Positions 18,918 through 29,067 are shown, counted from the first letter of the stretch. The stretch: DNA of 64,000 bases from Desulfurivibrio dismutans (GCF_029210385.1 NZ_JARGDQ010000002.1:186001-250000), one strand, 5' to 3'. Notes: generated by a model not told the origin, from the sequence alone. A program made the numbers and translations.

Positions 18918-20543
18918 ATGCGGAAAAAGATCAGTATGTTGGCTCTGGCCGGGGCGCTGGTGATCCCGGGAGCGGCACTGGCCCAAGAATTGAGCCTGGA
19001 GGAAAAGGTAGAGGCCCTGACCCGGGAGGTGGAAGAACTTAAGGCCCATACAGCCGAGATCGACGATACCCTGTGGCATGACATGAGCACCCGTTTTCAT
19101 TTATCCGGGGATTTTCGCAGTCGTTACGATTATTACAGCCGTGATCGTTACGTGGGTACGAATTACGTTGATACCGGCAGCGGCGTGATGATGCCCACTG
19201 ACATTAAAAAAGTTACCGAAAAGAACAGCAGTCTGATGACCAACCGCCTGCGGCTCAACATGTACGCCAGGGCCCAGGAGAACGTCGAATTTGTCGGTCG
19301 TCTGGCCATGTTCAAGGCCTGGGGTATGCAAAGTACCCCTGATAATACCGGGGATTTTCCAGCCATTGATGGTAACTCCAGTCGTCGTCCGGAAGACAAC
19401 AAGCTGCTGGTGGATCGGGCCATTATCAACTGGAACAATATCGCCGACACCAACTTCTGGTTTTCCATCGGTCGCCGCCCCACCACCGACGGTCCGCCCA
19501 GTCAGCTACGGATGAACAGCGAAACCCGGTTGGCCACCCCACTATCCTACATGGACTGGCCTTTTGACGGTTTGACCATCGGTTATGCTTACGACAGTCT
19601 GTTCAACGTTATCGACCTGCCCGGCCGGGTCCGTTTCTGCTTCGGTCGAGGTTTTGAGGCCGGTCTGGGAGAAAATACCCTGAAAGATACCGATTTCATG
19701 GGAATAAGCTGGGATATCTACAATAATAATGATCGCTTTGTCTACTTCCAGTCTTACGTGGCCAAAGATGTTTTCAACTTTCCCGACATGGATCAGGCAA
19801 TTGTAGACCAGATGAACCAGGATATGGCGTATAGTGCCCTTGCCATGGCTCAAAGTTATGGGCTGACCCCTGCACAGTATGGACCAATTTTTGAGGGTAT
19901 GACCCCCATGGAAAGGGACAATATCGGTGATATTTACCATACCGCCGCCCTCTACAAAGATCGAGCGCAAAACTTCCATTACTTTGTTGCCGGTGGCTGG
20001 AGTCGGACTGACCCCAACAGTAACGGAATGTTCAACGACAACGCGGCCGGAATGCAGGATTTGCAAGCGGCCCTGGCCATGACCGCCGGGCTGAATCCGG
20101 GAGATCCCGGCTATGTACCTTTTGCCAACTACAGCCCCAATACCAGCTCTGAAAACGGGTACTCCATTTACCTGGGAGCCCGCTACGATCTGCCCAATAC
20201 TCAATTCAAGTTCGGCTTGGAATACAACTATGGCAGTGAGTACTGGATTGGGATGAGCCCGGGTCATGACGACATTTACGCCTCCAAGCTGGCCACCCGT
20301 GGCCATGTTTACGAGGTGTACGGGATCTATGATATTCCCGGTAGAGCGGTTTCCAGTTTCGGTAACGCCTTTATCAGGGTGGGTTACCAGCATTACGACT
20401 ATAATTACACCGGTTCCCTGGACTGGAACACAAAACCTTACGATTTAAGCAGTTCTTCGGAGCGGGCTATGGCCACCTACATGGGCATAGAAACCGTCGA
20501 CAAGGCCGATCAGGTTTACGTGACCTTTGAGGCCCGTTTCTAA
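18918..20543 (+). CDS. Outer-membrane porin, DUF3373-like
   Basis: 541 residues from ATG 18918, chosen because AGGAG lies eight bases upstream and the signal peptide starts there (MRKKISMLALAGALVIPGAALAQ). After cleavage a short coiled-coil (LSLEEKVEALTREVEELKAHTAEID) precedes a large beta-barrel that closes with an aromatic C-terminal residue (VTFEARF), the usual outer-membrane insertion signal. Such N-terminal coiled coils trimerise porins or bind peptidoglycan. The family is common in epsilon- and deltaproteobacteria and its substrate is unknown. It is not in an operon. Confidence 0.75.
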   Translation: MRKKISMLALAGALVIPGAALAQELSLEEKVEALTREVEELKAHTAEIDDTLWHDMSTRFHLSGDFRSRYDYYSRDRYVGTNYVDTGSGVMMPTDIKKVTEKNSSLMTNRLRLNMYARAQENVEFVGRLAMFKAWGMQSTPDNTGDFPAIDGNSSRRPEDNKLLVDRAIINWNNIADTNFWFSIGRRPTTDGPPSQLRMNSETRLATPLSYMDWPFDGLTIGYAYDSLFNVIDLPGRVRFCFGRGFEAGLGENTLKDTDFMGISWDIYNNNDRFVYFQSYVAKDVFNFPDMDQAIVDQMNQDMAYSALAMAQSYGLTPAQYGPIFEGMTPMERDNIGDIYHTAALYKDRAQNFHYFVAGGWSRTDPNSNGMFNDNAAGMQDLQAALAMTAGLNPGDPGYVPFANYSPNTSSENGYSIYLGARYDLPNTQFKFGLEYNYGSEYWIGMSPGHDDIYASKLATRGHVYEVYGIYDIPGRAVSSFGNAFIRVGYQHYDYNYTGSLDWNTKPYDLSSSSERAMATYMGIETVDKADQVYVTFEARF

Positions 20544-20596
20544 ATCTCCTCCTGCGCCCGCTGGGTAGTGGCTGTCGCCGCCCCGGTGGGCGTTTC

Positions 20597-21454
20597 TTAT
20601 TCCCTTCCCTGCTCCAGTTCAGTTGCTGCCACACAGCGGTTGCGCCCCGTTTGCTTGGCCCGGTAGAGGGCCTGGTCGGCCCGGGCAAACAGCTCTTTTT
20701 CCGAACTCATCTGCCGGTTGAGACCGGCCACTCCGATACTGACGGTGATGGCGATATCCGGCCACTGCTCGTCTTCCTTGCTGTTTGCCGTCACCATGAC
20801 ATCTTCGGCGATGCTGCGGCGCAGTTTTTCCGCCAGTTTCAGGGCCCCTTTTTCCGGGGTGTGGGGCAGCATGATCAGAATTTCCTCTCCCCCGTAGCGG
20901 GCGATCAGGTCGGTTTCCCGCAACTGGCTTTTGATTTTTCCCACCAGGTTGATCAAAGCGCGATCACCGGCCAGGTGGCCGTGGGTGTCGTTGACTACCT
21001 TGAAGTGATCGATATCCAGCAACAGGATCGAGAGGGGCAAGTGGTCGCGGCGGGAGAGCAGAAACTCTTGGCGCAGCATGTACTCCAAATAGCGGCGGTT
21101 GTAGATGCCCAGCAGAGGGTCGGTAATGTTTTCCTGCTCAAGAATGCATATTCGTTTGAGTTCCAGGGTGGTTTTGAGCGAAAGGAGGTTGACCAGCAGG
21201 ACAAAAATCGCCCCCAAAAAAAGAATGAATGGGCCGATCAGGTCAACACGGCTGAGAACGCCATCCTTTTCCTGCTGTAGGAAAACGTAACCCAGGTAGC
21301 TGATAAAGAAGAAAAAAATGAAAATACCAAGAACCTTCCAACCTCGCCGCAATTCATCCTGGGGCAGTTCCCGGATCAGTTTGTGGACCAGGTAAATAGA
21401 AGCCAGGTGCATGGCGGATCCGGCCAGCACCAGGATGTTCAGGAAGGTTATCAT
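20597..21454 (-). CDS. Membrane diguanylate cyclase (GGDEF)
   Basis: 285 residues. Three hydrophobic segments (about residues 2-22, 41-60 and 72-93) form a small membrane sensor of no recognised type. A GGDEF domain follows from about residue 110, with the active-site variant GGEEI (188-192), the metal-binding DIDHFKVVND block, and an inhibitory I-site RETD five residues before GGEEI. It should make cyclic di-GMP from two GTP under product inhibition. The signal sensed is unknown. It is convergent with the porin gene, from which it is separated by 53 bases containing a weak GC-rich hairpin (about 20552-20590). Confidence 0.9.
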   Translation of the reverse strand: MITFLNILVLAGSAMHLASIYLVHKLIRELPQDELRRGWKVLGIFIFFFFISYLGYVFLQQEKDGVLSRVDLIGPFILFLGAIFVLLVNLLSLKTTLELKRICILEQENITDPLLGIYNRRYLEYMLRQEFLLSRRDHLPLSILLLDIDHFKVVNDTHGHLAGDRALINLVGKIKSQLRETDLIARYGGEEILIMLPHTPEKGALKLAEKLRRSIAEDVMVTANSKEDEQWPDIAITVSIGVAGLNRQMSSEKELFARADQALYRAKQTGRNRCVAATELEQGRE

Positions 21455-21677
21455 GCCGGATTTCTCTTATGGAAAGATGGTCTGAAACAAAGAGGCAATA
21501 AAAAATATATCTGCAGATGGGGATAAGTCAATGTTTATTGTCGTTTGCGACTGGTTATGTTTACTGTTCGCGGGAGTGGTTTAACTTGCTTTTGCGTGGT
21601 GAAAAAAGAGTGATGGGGAAGTGGAGAATGGTAACACTTTGTTACAGTGGTGTAAAGTAGAGGAAGGGGAGCAGTGT

Positions 21678-22076
21678 TTATTGATGCTTGCCGGTTTCCT
21701 GCGGGGGGCCAAAACGCTCTTCGATGCAGTGCATGATGCTGGCCAGAGCCGGTTCGGCAATGCTGTAGAATACCCGGCGGCCATCGCGACGGCTATCCAG
21801 GAAGCCGCGATCTTTTAACAGCCGCAGATGTTCAGAAACCATATGACTGGGCACTTCGCAGGCCCGGGCCAATTCTCCAACCGATTCTTCATGATCCAGT
21901 AGAATCTGTACGATCAGCAAACGATGCGGGTGGGCCAGAGTACGTAGGCACTCGGCGGCTTTTTCCAGGATATCCATGGATAAAAGCGGGACGGAATGGG
22001 ACACTGTTTCCTTTTCCATAAGGTTCACGCCCGGGTTGGCGGTGTTTTCTATCGTTGTCTGTTTCATGTTTAACAT
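21678..22076 (-). CDS. ArsR-family transcriptional regulator
   Basis: 132 residues (or 113 if it starts at the second internal Met, residue 20). The winged-helix core has AECLRTLAHPHRLLIVQIL, the recognition helix VPSHMVSEHLRLLKDRGFL and the wing DSRRDGRRVFYSI. Cysteines are at 43, 73 and 117. The C43/C117 pair lies roughly where thiol-switch members such as SqrR/BigR carry reactive cysteines that sense persulfide, so a sulfur-responsive repressor is possible, though metal sensing cannot be excluded. It is divergent from uppP, with 131 bases between. Confidence 0.85.
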   Translation of the reverse strand: MLNMKQTTIENTANPGVNLMEKETVSHSVPLLSMDILEKAAECLRTLAHPHRLLIVQILLDHEESVGELARACEVPSHMVSEHLRLLKDRGFLDSRRDGRRVFYSIAEPALASIMHCIEERFGPPQETGKHQ

Positions 22077-22207
22077 ACGGTGATTCGGGAGTTTGAAACC
22101 AATCGTGACTGTTTATAATAAACTCTACTACCACATGGAGCAGAGCAAAGCAAATATAATCGCTTTTTCATTGACCAAGTTAGTTACGATCGGTATAGGT
22201 GCCCCCC

Positions 22208-23005
22208 ATGGACTTACTGCAGATCATCATCCTGGCCGTGGTGCAGGGGCTCACCGAGTTTCTGCCCATCTCCTCGTCGGCCCACCTGATCCTGGTGCCG
22301 GTGTTGACCGACTGGCCGGACCAGGGGCTGAGTTTCGATATCGCCGTGCACCTGGGCAGCCTGGGGGCGGTGATCTGTTATTTCCGGCGGGAGCTGGCGG
22401 CCATGAGTCGGGACTGGTACCGCTCGGTGCGGACCCGTGAGTTGGTGGGGGAAAGCCGCCTGGCCTGGGCGGTGCTGCTGGGCACCATTCCGGTGGGGCT
22501 GGCCGGCCTGGCTCTCAAGGGGCTGGTGGAGAACCAGTGGCGCTCGCCGTTGGTGATTGCCGCCTCCCTTATCGGTTTCGGCCTGCTGCTGGCCTGGTCG
22601 GACTGGAAACATAAAAACGGCCGGGACGAACACAGTCTGAGCTGGCAAGACGTGGCCATCATCGGCGGCGCCCAGGCCCTGGCCCTGATCCCCGGCACCT
22701 CACGCTCCGGCATCACCATGACCGCCGGCCTTTTCCTGGGCCTGAGCCGCGAGGCCGCCAGCCGCTTTTCCTTCCTGCTCTCGATCCCGGTGATTATTCT
22801 GGCCATCGGACTGGAGACGGTTACCCTGGTGCGCAGCGACGAGGTGGTGGACTGGCTGAGCATGCTAATCGGCATCGCCCTGGCCGGCATTGCCGCCTAC
22901 CTCTGCATCCACTACTTCCTGGCCTTCATCCGCCGGGTGGGTATGCAGCCCTTCGTGGTTTATCGTATCGCCTTAGGGTTACTGCTTTTCTACTTCTTCT
23001 GGTAA
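22208..23005 (+). CDS. uppP: Undecaprenyl-diphosphatase
   Basis: 265 residues from ATG 22208 (an upstream GTG at 22199 would add three). It removes a phosphate from undecaprenyl diphosphate on the outer face of the inner membrane, recycling the lipid carrier for peptidoglycan and O-antigen. BacA-family signatures are complete: VQGLTEFLPISSSAH near the N-terminus and PGTSRSGITMTAGLFLGL around residue 165, with about eight membrane segments. Its stop codon lies inside the first copy of the hairpin repeat family described below. Confidence 0.95.
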   Translation: MDLLQIIILAVVQGLTEFLPISSSAHLILVPVLTDWPDQGLSFDIAVHLGSLGAVICYFRRELAAMSRDWYRSVRTRELVGESRLAWAVLLGTIPVGLAGLALKGLVENQWRSPLVIAASLIGFGLLLAWSDWKHKNGRDEHSLSWQDVAIIGGAQALALIPGTSRSGITMTAGLFLGLSREAASRFSFLLSIPVIILAIGLETVTLVRSDEVVDWLSMLIGIALAGIAAYLCIHYFLAFIRRVGMQPFVVYRIALGLLLFYFFW

Positions 23006-23118
23006 ATGCCCGGCAGCACCGCGGAAAGCGGCGATCGGCCCGGCCCACAAGGGGACAGCTTTCAAATCTGTCCCCGATCAGGCGCTTGCCGCTTGCCGGG
23101 ACGTGCTGAACATTTGCC
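23001..23118 (+). repeat. 109-nt hairpin family, copy A (interrupted)
   Basis: It begins within the uppP stop codon. The left half (CGGCAGCACCGC...GCGGCGATCGGCCCGGC) and the right half (GCTTGCCG...GTGCTGAACATTTGCC) match the family seen at 33.8, 35.4, 44.1 and 49.7 kb. A 25-nt palindrome of another family sits in the middle, replacing the usual apical GCGTAC/GTACGC part. The element lies between the convergent uppP and dikinase-like genes. Confidence 0.7.
23051..23075. repeat. 25-nt GGGGACAG...CTGTCCCC palindrome, copy 1
   Basis: Perfect 8-bp arms GGGGACAG / CTGTCCCC around a 9-base loop. The same arms and the same total length recur inside the dikinase-like gene at 26981-27005. Palindromes of this form resemble REP-type sequences moved by REP-associated tyrosine transposases; none is encoded in the window. 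Confidence 0.65.
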
Positions 23119-23139
23119 GGGTTATGTTGTAAGCGACCT

Positions 23140-26100
23140 TCAGATCGGCAGGATCTGCATTTCCTTTTTGGTGGGATGCGCCCCGGCCAGTACCAGCCCC
23201 TTGCGGCCGTCGATGCTGATATAATCCCCCAGGCCGATTTCCACCCCGTTGATCTCGCAGCGCTGCTCACTCTCATAGACCTTGAGGTTGGCGCAGCCCA
23301 CCACGCAGGTCTTTTCCAGGCGGGTGGCCACCACCGCCGCGTGCGAGGTCTGGCCGCCGCGGGCGGTGAGCAGGCCGTCGGCCACGGCGATCTCTTTGAT
23401 GTCTTCCGGCACCGTATCCTGGCGGATGAGGATGATCGTCGCCTCGGGATCTTCCTGCTGCAATTGCCGGATATGCTCCTCGTTGAAGGCCGCCCGCCCG
23501 GCCAGGGCGCTGCCGCTGACCCCGACCCCGTGGGCCAGTACTTCGGCGGCGGCCCGGTCGCCGTCGGCAAAGACCAGGAAGCTTTCCTTCTTTTTGATGG
23601 TGATCATGTCCCGGGTCTGCAGGATGTAGAGATCATCGGGGTCGGGGCTCTCGAAGGTAAACTCGATCTCCTGGGCGTTCCAGCGTTTTTCATACACCAG
23701 TTGCCGGCAGATGGTTAGCAGCCGTTCATAAACTTCCGGAAAGCGCCGCTCCAGGGTGTCTTCCGGTTCCCGGCCGTCCAGCTCCGCCTGCTCCACTGAG
23801 ATGGGATTGGTGGTCACCAGGCCGCTGACGATATCCTCCCCCTGGTCCCCCACCGCGTAGTCGCCCCACAGGGCCACCCGGCTGACTTTCCGGTAAGGAT
23901 GGGCGGTGAACAGCACGCCGCTGCCGGCTTGGGCATCGATGTTGCCGTACACCATAGTTTGCACGATCACCGCCGTGCCCCAGTCGTCGGAGATATCCAT
24001 GATCTGCCGGTAATCGCGGGTTTTGGGGGTGTTCCAGGAGGAGAGCACCATCTCCACCGCTCCGGTGAGCTGCAGCCAGGGGTCTTCGGGAATGCCGATG
24101 CCCAGGCCGCGCACCATCCTCTGGTACTCCAGGGCCAGATCCCGGATCTGGGCCGGGGAAAAGTCGCGCTTGTAGCGCACCTTGCAACGCTCCTTGGCGG
24201 CGTCCATCAGTTCCTGGAAGCAGTCCCGCTCCACCCCCCGGGCCATGGCCCAGGATTGGATAAAACGGCGGAAGTTGTCCCAGGCCAGAAACTCTTTGCC
24301 ATCCTGGCGAGCAAACTCGCCAACGATATCCTCGTTGAGCCCCAGGTTGTGGATGGTGGCCATCATCCCCGGCATGGAAATGGCGGCCCCGCTGCGCACC
24401 GACAGCAGCAGCGGGTTGGCCGGATCACCGAAGGTTCGCCCGGTCTGTTGTTCCACCCGGTTGAGCCCCAGGCGCAGGCGGGCCATGAAATCATCCCGGC
24501 TCTTGATGAACTCCTGCAGTACCGGCCAGCAGCGGAAAACCTCGGTGGTGACCACCAGCCCCGGCGGAACGGGATGGTTTTCGTCGGCCAGCAGGGTCAG
24601 GTTGTAGCCCTTGTTGCCCAGCAGGATAAGGTTGATCCCCCGATGGTGGCGGGGGTGCAGCGAGCAGATGGCCCGTTCCGGGTTGTAGGTCATCAGCAGG
24701 TCCAGGTGTTCTTCATCCAGCACCTCCCGTTGGGCCTCCAGGGTCTGGTAGATGCGGGTGATGAAGTTGTCCAGATGCTGCAGGCCGAAGGTGGAGGCAA
24801 TCAGATCCCGCATGAAGCTTTCCGACAGGCGGTTGATGTTGCCGCTCAAATCACTTTCCTGCCAGAGGAAGCGGTACTTGGGCAGCAGGTTGTCCTCGCC
24901 GATCTGGGGGATGATGATGCTCAGGTTGTTCTCGTGGAGGTTGGTGTAATAGGTGTAGATGACATCCTTGACCCCCTCCGACAGGCCCCGGAAGATGTCG
25001 AGAAACTGGGTGTAGGAAAAACGCTTGATGCCCAGCGAGTTACTGAGCAGCGACATGTAGGTGGTGAGCTTGCGGCTGCTGATGCCGTCGATCTTCAGAG
25101 CCCGCAGGTAGAGGCGCAGACACTTGATGATGCGGATAAAGGTGGCCTTGGTGATAATATTTAAATTAACCGTGTCCGGCAGCTTTTCGAGATAGTTGTT
25201 GGCCAGGTTCTCCAGCCGGAAGGTCAGGCTCAGGGCGTCGAACTTGCGTTCCTGGTAGCGGCCGTACACCGAGGGGATATCCACCGCGATATGGCGCTTG
25301 TGGTAAATACTTTCTTGGGCGACAAACTTTTCCTCGCTTAAAATAACTTCTTTCAGCCTTTCCAGGTGGTCCAGCAGGGCGTTTAAGCACTCGAAGGTAT
25401 CGCAGATCTCCAGGTCGGCCAGCAGTTGCTCCATCTCGGGGAAATCATCGATGGCCTGTTTCAGGTGCTGGCGCAGCTCCTCGGTGCCCAGGTTGTACTT
25501 CTGGTGACAAAGCCGGTACATCCGCACCAGCAGGTCAAAGCGGCGCCGCTCCCCTTCCGGGATGTCGGTCTGCTCGGCCAGCCAGGCCCGGCGGCGGGTG
25601 AAATCCCAGTTGAGCAGGTCCTCCACCTTGCGGATATGCTTGAGCTTCCACACCCGCTGGCTCAGCCGGTGCAGCTGATCGACAAACTCGCCTTCTTCTC
25701 TGATCTGCCGCCATACCTCCTCCGGCAGGTAAGGCGCCAGCCGCTGCTTGTTACGGTCCTTCCAGAAGAGCAGGATCGCTTCCTGGAAATCAACAATCAG
25801 GTTGCTGGACTCCACATGGCTCTGCTTGCGCAGAAAGTGGATCAGCAGGTCTTTGCGCTGGTGGATTTCATCGAGTTCGGTGGACACCTCCCGCAGCTGC
25901 CCTTCCGCCCCGATATCGTTGTAAAAGACCGGCACCAGCTTGGCGAACTGGGTTACCAGGTTGTAGACCGGTTCGATGGGGTGGTTGAGCAGCTCGGTGA
26001 TGTCCCGCTGGAAAAGATCGGTGTCCTTGAGGCAGGTGCCCGAGAGCTTGAGGTTGATGATCAGGGCCGAAAAGAGGGTGGAGCACCACTTGGGCTCCTG

Positions 26101-27669
26101 GCCGATGAGGTTGAGCCAGACCCGGATATTGGCCAGGTGGGCGGGGTTGGCCAAAGGTTGCCAATCCTCGCCGATGCCGGTGACGTTGGCGTACTGGAAG
26201 CCGAAACGCACCGTCTCCCACAGGAAAGTCTCCACCAGTCGGGAGTTGCCCCGCTTGAAGACCTCGCTGCCGATGACCTGGATGCACTGCAGTGAGGTAT
26301 GGGGATAACGGCGGACGTTGCTTTTCAGCAAAGCCAGGGTGGTGAGCAGGAAGCGTTCGATCTCTTCAAAGGTCTGGCGACGGATCAGTTGCACCAGGCT
26401 GCGGTTGATCTCCCGCAGGGTTTCCTCGTGGATCAGGCTCAGCCCCTTGGTTTCCATGATCCGGAAGAGAAAGAGCAGCTTGCGGTTTTCCGCGAAGCGA
26501 TCGGGGCAGAGCGGGTCTTCGTAGTCGCACTGGTTGGCTGTAGTCGCAATATCGGTGTTTTCGGCGGCGGCCGGCAAGTTCTGCGGAGTTGTCTGTGGAG
26601 TTGCCGGGTCATTTGGTGGACCGTCGCCGTCGCCGGTGAGCTTGTCAGGAATCTCCTTGTAGAGCCGCACCAGGTCCAAATGATCGGGCAACTCCAACAG
26701 GCGCGAAAGAGAGGTGGCGGGGTCCCGGTGGGCAATTTGGCCCACTTCCGCCAGGTGCTCCCGCAGTCGGGCGTGGGAAATCTCCTGGAACAGCCGGCCG
26801 GCCTGCCAGCCCCGGCAGAGGGTGGCGCATTCGGAGTCAAACCAGGGCTGGGGGTCTTCCTCCTCCAGCCAGTATTGGTAATTGAGGGTGAGCAGCCGTT
26901 CAAGCAGCCGGGCCGCCGCCTCCAGGTCGCAGAGGCGCATTTCCTCGCCCGCTTCCGATTTCGACGGTTCCGAATCACGGGGGGACAGGTCTGCAACCTG
27001 TCCCCGCTCACCCGTCGCCGCTCCGGCTGTCGTCCCCGACGGCCCTCCCCGGCCGCTTTCCCCGTGGCTTCTCTGGTCGGTTGCGGCGGCGGTGGTTGCC
27101 GGCTGGCGGCATTTGCTCACCAGCCGGGCGATGATCCGTTTGCCGGAGTGCTGGCCCTGCACCAGGGGTAGCAAAAGTTGGTCGTCCAGGGTTGCCAGCT
27201 GGTGGCAGCAGTGACTGATGGTTTGCCGGAAGTTGCCCAGTTCGTGGGGTTTGAGCAGCACCACCAGCTTGTCAAAAAAGGCCAGCAGGGCCTCGCCGGC
27301 TTGGGCTTGCAGCACCTCGTTTTTGGCCGTTTCCTGCAGGGAGGCGTGCAGTATGGCAAAAAGCCGAAGGCAGGCCTCCGGGCCCTTGGGGTGCCGCCGG
27401 TAATGGTCCAGATGCTTAAGGGTAAAGGAACGCAGTCGGGGCAGGATCAGCCGCCAGTTGCGGTAGGGGTGACTGATCTCGTAAAGCAGTTCCTCCAGCG
27501 GCCCCCTGATGCCCTGGTAGCCCGCCACCACCTCCAGCAGCACCTGCCAGTCGGGGTCCAGCTCGACGCACTCCACCGCCGTCTCCTGCAGGTTGGCCCG
27601 CAGGGCATCGGATTCAAACCCCGGCTTGCAGATCAAGTCTTTTTCATCGCTATTGTCGGAAACGGTCAT
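23140..27669 (-). CDS. Giant dikinase-like protein: ATP-grasp plus phosphohistidine domain, no PEP-binding barrel
   Basis: 1509 residues. About 1000 N-terminal residues match no family I recognise: helical, with Leu/Arg-rich repeats, and a low-complexity stretch around 190-240 and 360-380 that looks inserted. From about residue 1008 the PPDK/PEP-synthase ATP-grasp domain follows (GNKGYNLTLLA, LSVRSGAAISMPGMM, WGTAVIVQTMVYGN, GVLFTAHP), then the swivelling domain with its phosphorylated His in GGQTSHAAVV (about 1441). The protein then ends; the roughly 350-residue PEP/pyruvate barrel of true PPDK is absent. It should phosphorylate its own His from ATP and pass phosphate to an unknown acceptor. 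Its ATG overlaps the hicA stop, and it ends an operon containing glgA and gap. Confidence 0.8.
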   Translation of the reverse strand: MTVSDNSDEKDLICKPGFESDALRANLQETAVECVELDPDWQVLLEVVAGYQGIRGPLEELLYEISHPYRNWRLILPRLRSFTLKHLDHYRRHPKGPEACLRLFAILHASLQETAKNEVLQAQAGEALLAFFDKLVVLLKPHELGNFRQTISHCCHQLATLDDQLLLPLVQGQHSGKRIIARLVSKCRQPATTAAATDQRSHGESGRGGPSGTTAGAATGERGQVADLSPRDSEPSKSEAGEEMRLCDLEAAARLLERLLTLNYQYWLEEEDPQPWFDSECATLCRGWQAGRLFQEISHARLREHLAEVGQIAHRDPATSLSRLLELPDHLDLVRLYKEIPDKLTGDGDGPPNDPATPQTTPQNLPAAAENTDIATTANQCDYEDPLCPDRFAENRKLLFLFRIMETKGLSLIHEETLREINRSLVQLIRRQTFEEIERFLLTTLALLKSNVRRYPHTSLQCIQVIGSEVFKRGNSRLVETFLWETVRFGFQYANVTGIGEDWQPLANPAHLANIRVWLNLIGQEPKWCSTLFSALIINLKLSGTCLKDTDLFQRDITELLNHPIEPVYNLVTQFAKLVPVFYNDIGAEGQLREVSTELDEIHQRKDLLIHFLRKQSHVESSNLIVDFQEAILLFWKDRNKQRLAPYLPEEVWRQIREEGEFVDQLHRLSQRVWKLKHIRKVEDLLNWDFTRRRAWLAEQTDIPEGERRRFDLLVRMYRLCHQKYNLGTEELRQHLKQAIDDFPEMEQLLADLEICDTFECLNALLDHLERLKEVILSEEKFVAQESIYHKRHIAVDIPSVYGRYQERKFDALSLTFRLENLANNYLEKLPDTVNLNIITKATFIRIIKCLRLYLRALKIDGISSRKLTTYMSLLSNSLGIKRFSYTQFLDIFRGLSEGVKDVIYTYYTNLHENNLSIIIPQIGEDNLLPKYRFLWQESDLSGNINRLSESFMRDLIASTFGLQHLDNFITRIYQTLEAQREVLDEEHLDLLMTYNPERAICSLHPRHHRGINLILLGNKGYNLTLLADENHPVPPGLVVTTEVFRCWPVLQEFIKSRDDFMARLRLGLNRVEQQTGRTFGDPANPLLLSVRSGAAISMPGMMATIHNLGLNEDIVGEFARQDGKEFLAWDNFRRFIQSWAMARGVERDCFQELMDAAKERCKVRYKRDFSPAQIRDLALEYQRMVRGLGIGIPEDPWLQLTGAVEMVLSSWNTPKTRDYRQIMDISDDWGTAVIVQTMVYGNIDAQAGSGVLFTAHPYRKVSRVALWGDYAVGDQGEDIVSGLVTTNPISVEQAELDGREPEDTLERRFPEVYERLLTICRQLVYEKRWNAQEIEFTFESPDPDDLYILQTRDMITIKKKESFLVFADGDRAAAEVLAHGVGVSGSALAGRAAFNEEHIRQLQQEDPEATIILIRQDTVPEDIKEIAVADGLLTARGGQTSHAAVVATRLEKTCVVGCANLKVYESEQRCEINGVEIGLGDYISIDGRKGLVLAGAHPTKKEMQILPI
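26981..27005. repeat. 25-nt GGGGACAG...CTGTCCCC palindrome, copy 2, inside a coding region
   Basis: Ten-base arms GGGGACAGGT / ACCTGTCCCC around CTGCA, same length and same outer arms as copy 1 at 23051-23075. It is in frame in the dikinase-like gene and encodes part of its low-complexity stretch (GERGQVADLSPRD), so it appears to be a tolerated insertion. Confidence 0.65.
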
Positions 27670-27842
27670 TTGGTCAGTCGCTCAATGATGCGTTTGGCCA
27701 GGTGCTCGTTGATCTCACGATGCCGCGGCACCGGCTCCGAGGCTCCGGAGGCGGGGTTGTGATAAATGTCATGTTTCCCGCCATGCCGCAGGAGGATGCA
27801 TCCGGCCTGTTGAAGACAGTTGACCAGATCCCGCTGCTTCAC
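27666..27842 (-). CDS. hicA: HicA-type mRNA interferase toxin
   Basis: 58 residues starting at GTG 27842. The sequence follows the HicA pattern: KQRDLVNCLQQAGCILLRHGGKHDIYHNP, with the catalytic His in GGKHDIY, and the ending VPRHREINEHLAKRIIERL. It is a double-stranded-RNA-binding-fold ribonuclease that cleaves mRNA when freed from HicB. Its start overlaps the hicB stop (GTGA) and its stop overlaps the start of the dikinase-like gene (ATGA). Confidence 0.88.
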   Translation of the reverse strand: MKQRDLVNCLQQAGCILLRHGGKHDIYHNPASGASEPVPRHREINEHLAKRIIERLTK

Positions 27843-28033
27843 GCTACCTCCAGTTCCGCGACTCGTCTGATCCCCGGGATCTCCTCATCGGCGAACATTT
27901 CGACCAAATCAGTCAGGTGTTCCCGCAAATCCTCCAGGTCGGAGCCCTGGGTCCAGTGATCCGGGTAGTCGTTGAGGTAGCCCAAGTATGTGCCATCCGG
28001 TTCTTTCCAGTAGGTAAACTTTATTTTCCGCAT
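27839..28033 (-). CDS. hicB: HicB-type antitoxin
   Basis: 64 residues. It matches the partial RNase-H-like fold of short HicB proteins: KFTYWKEPDGTYLGYLNDYPDHWTQGSDLEDLREHLTDLVEMF. It lacks the extra C-terminal DNA-binding domain of longer HicB proteins, so autoregulation may be weak. It should neutralise the adjoining HicA. The gene order (antitoxin first) and the 13-base gap after gap place the pair inside a metabolic operon rather than under its own promoter. Confidence 0.85.
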   Translation of the reverse strand: MRKIKFTYWKEPDGTYLGYLNDYPDHWTQGSDLEDLREHLTDLVEMFADEEIPGIRRVAELEVA

Positions 28034-28046
28034 TTGCTTCTCCGGC

Positions 28047-29051
<1,005 letters not shown>

Positions 29052-29067
29052 GTTGTTCCTCCTTGTT

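Noticed and set aside
23140-27669. Annotation as a true pyruvate phosphate dikinase or PEP synthase
   Set aside because: The PEP/pyruvate-binding barrel that should follow the phosphohistidine domain is absent; the protein ends about 70 residues after the His motif.
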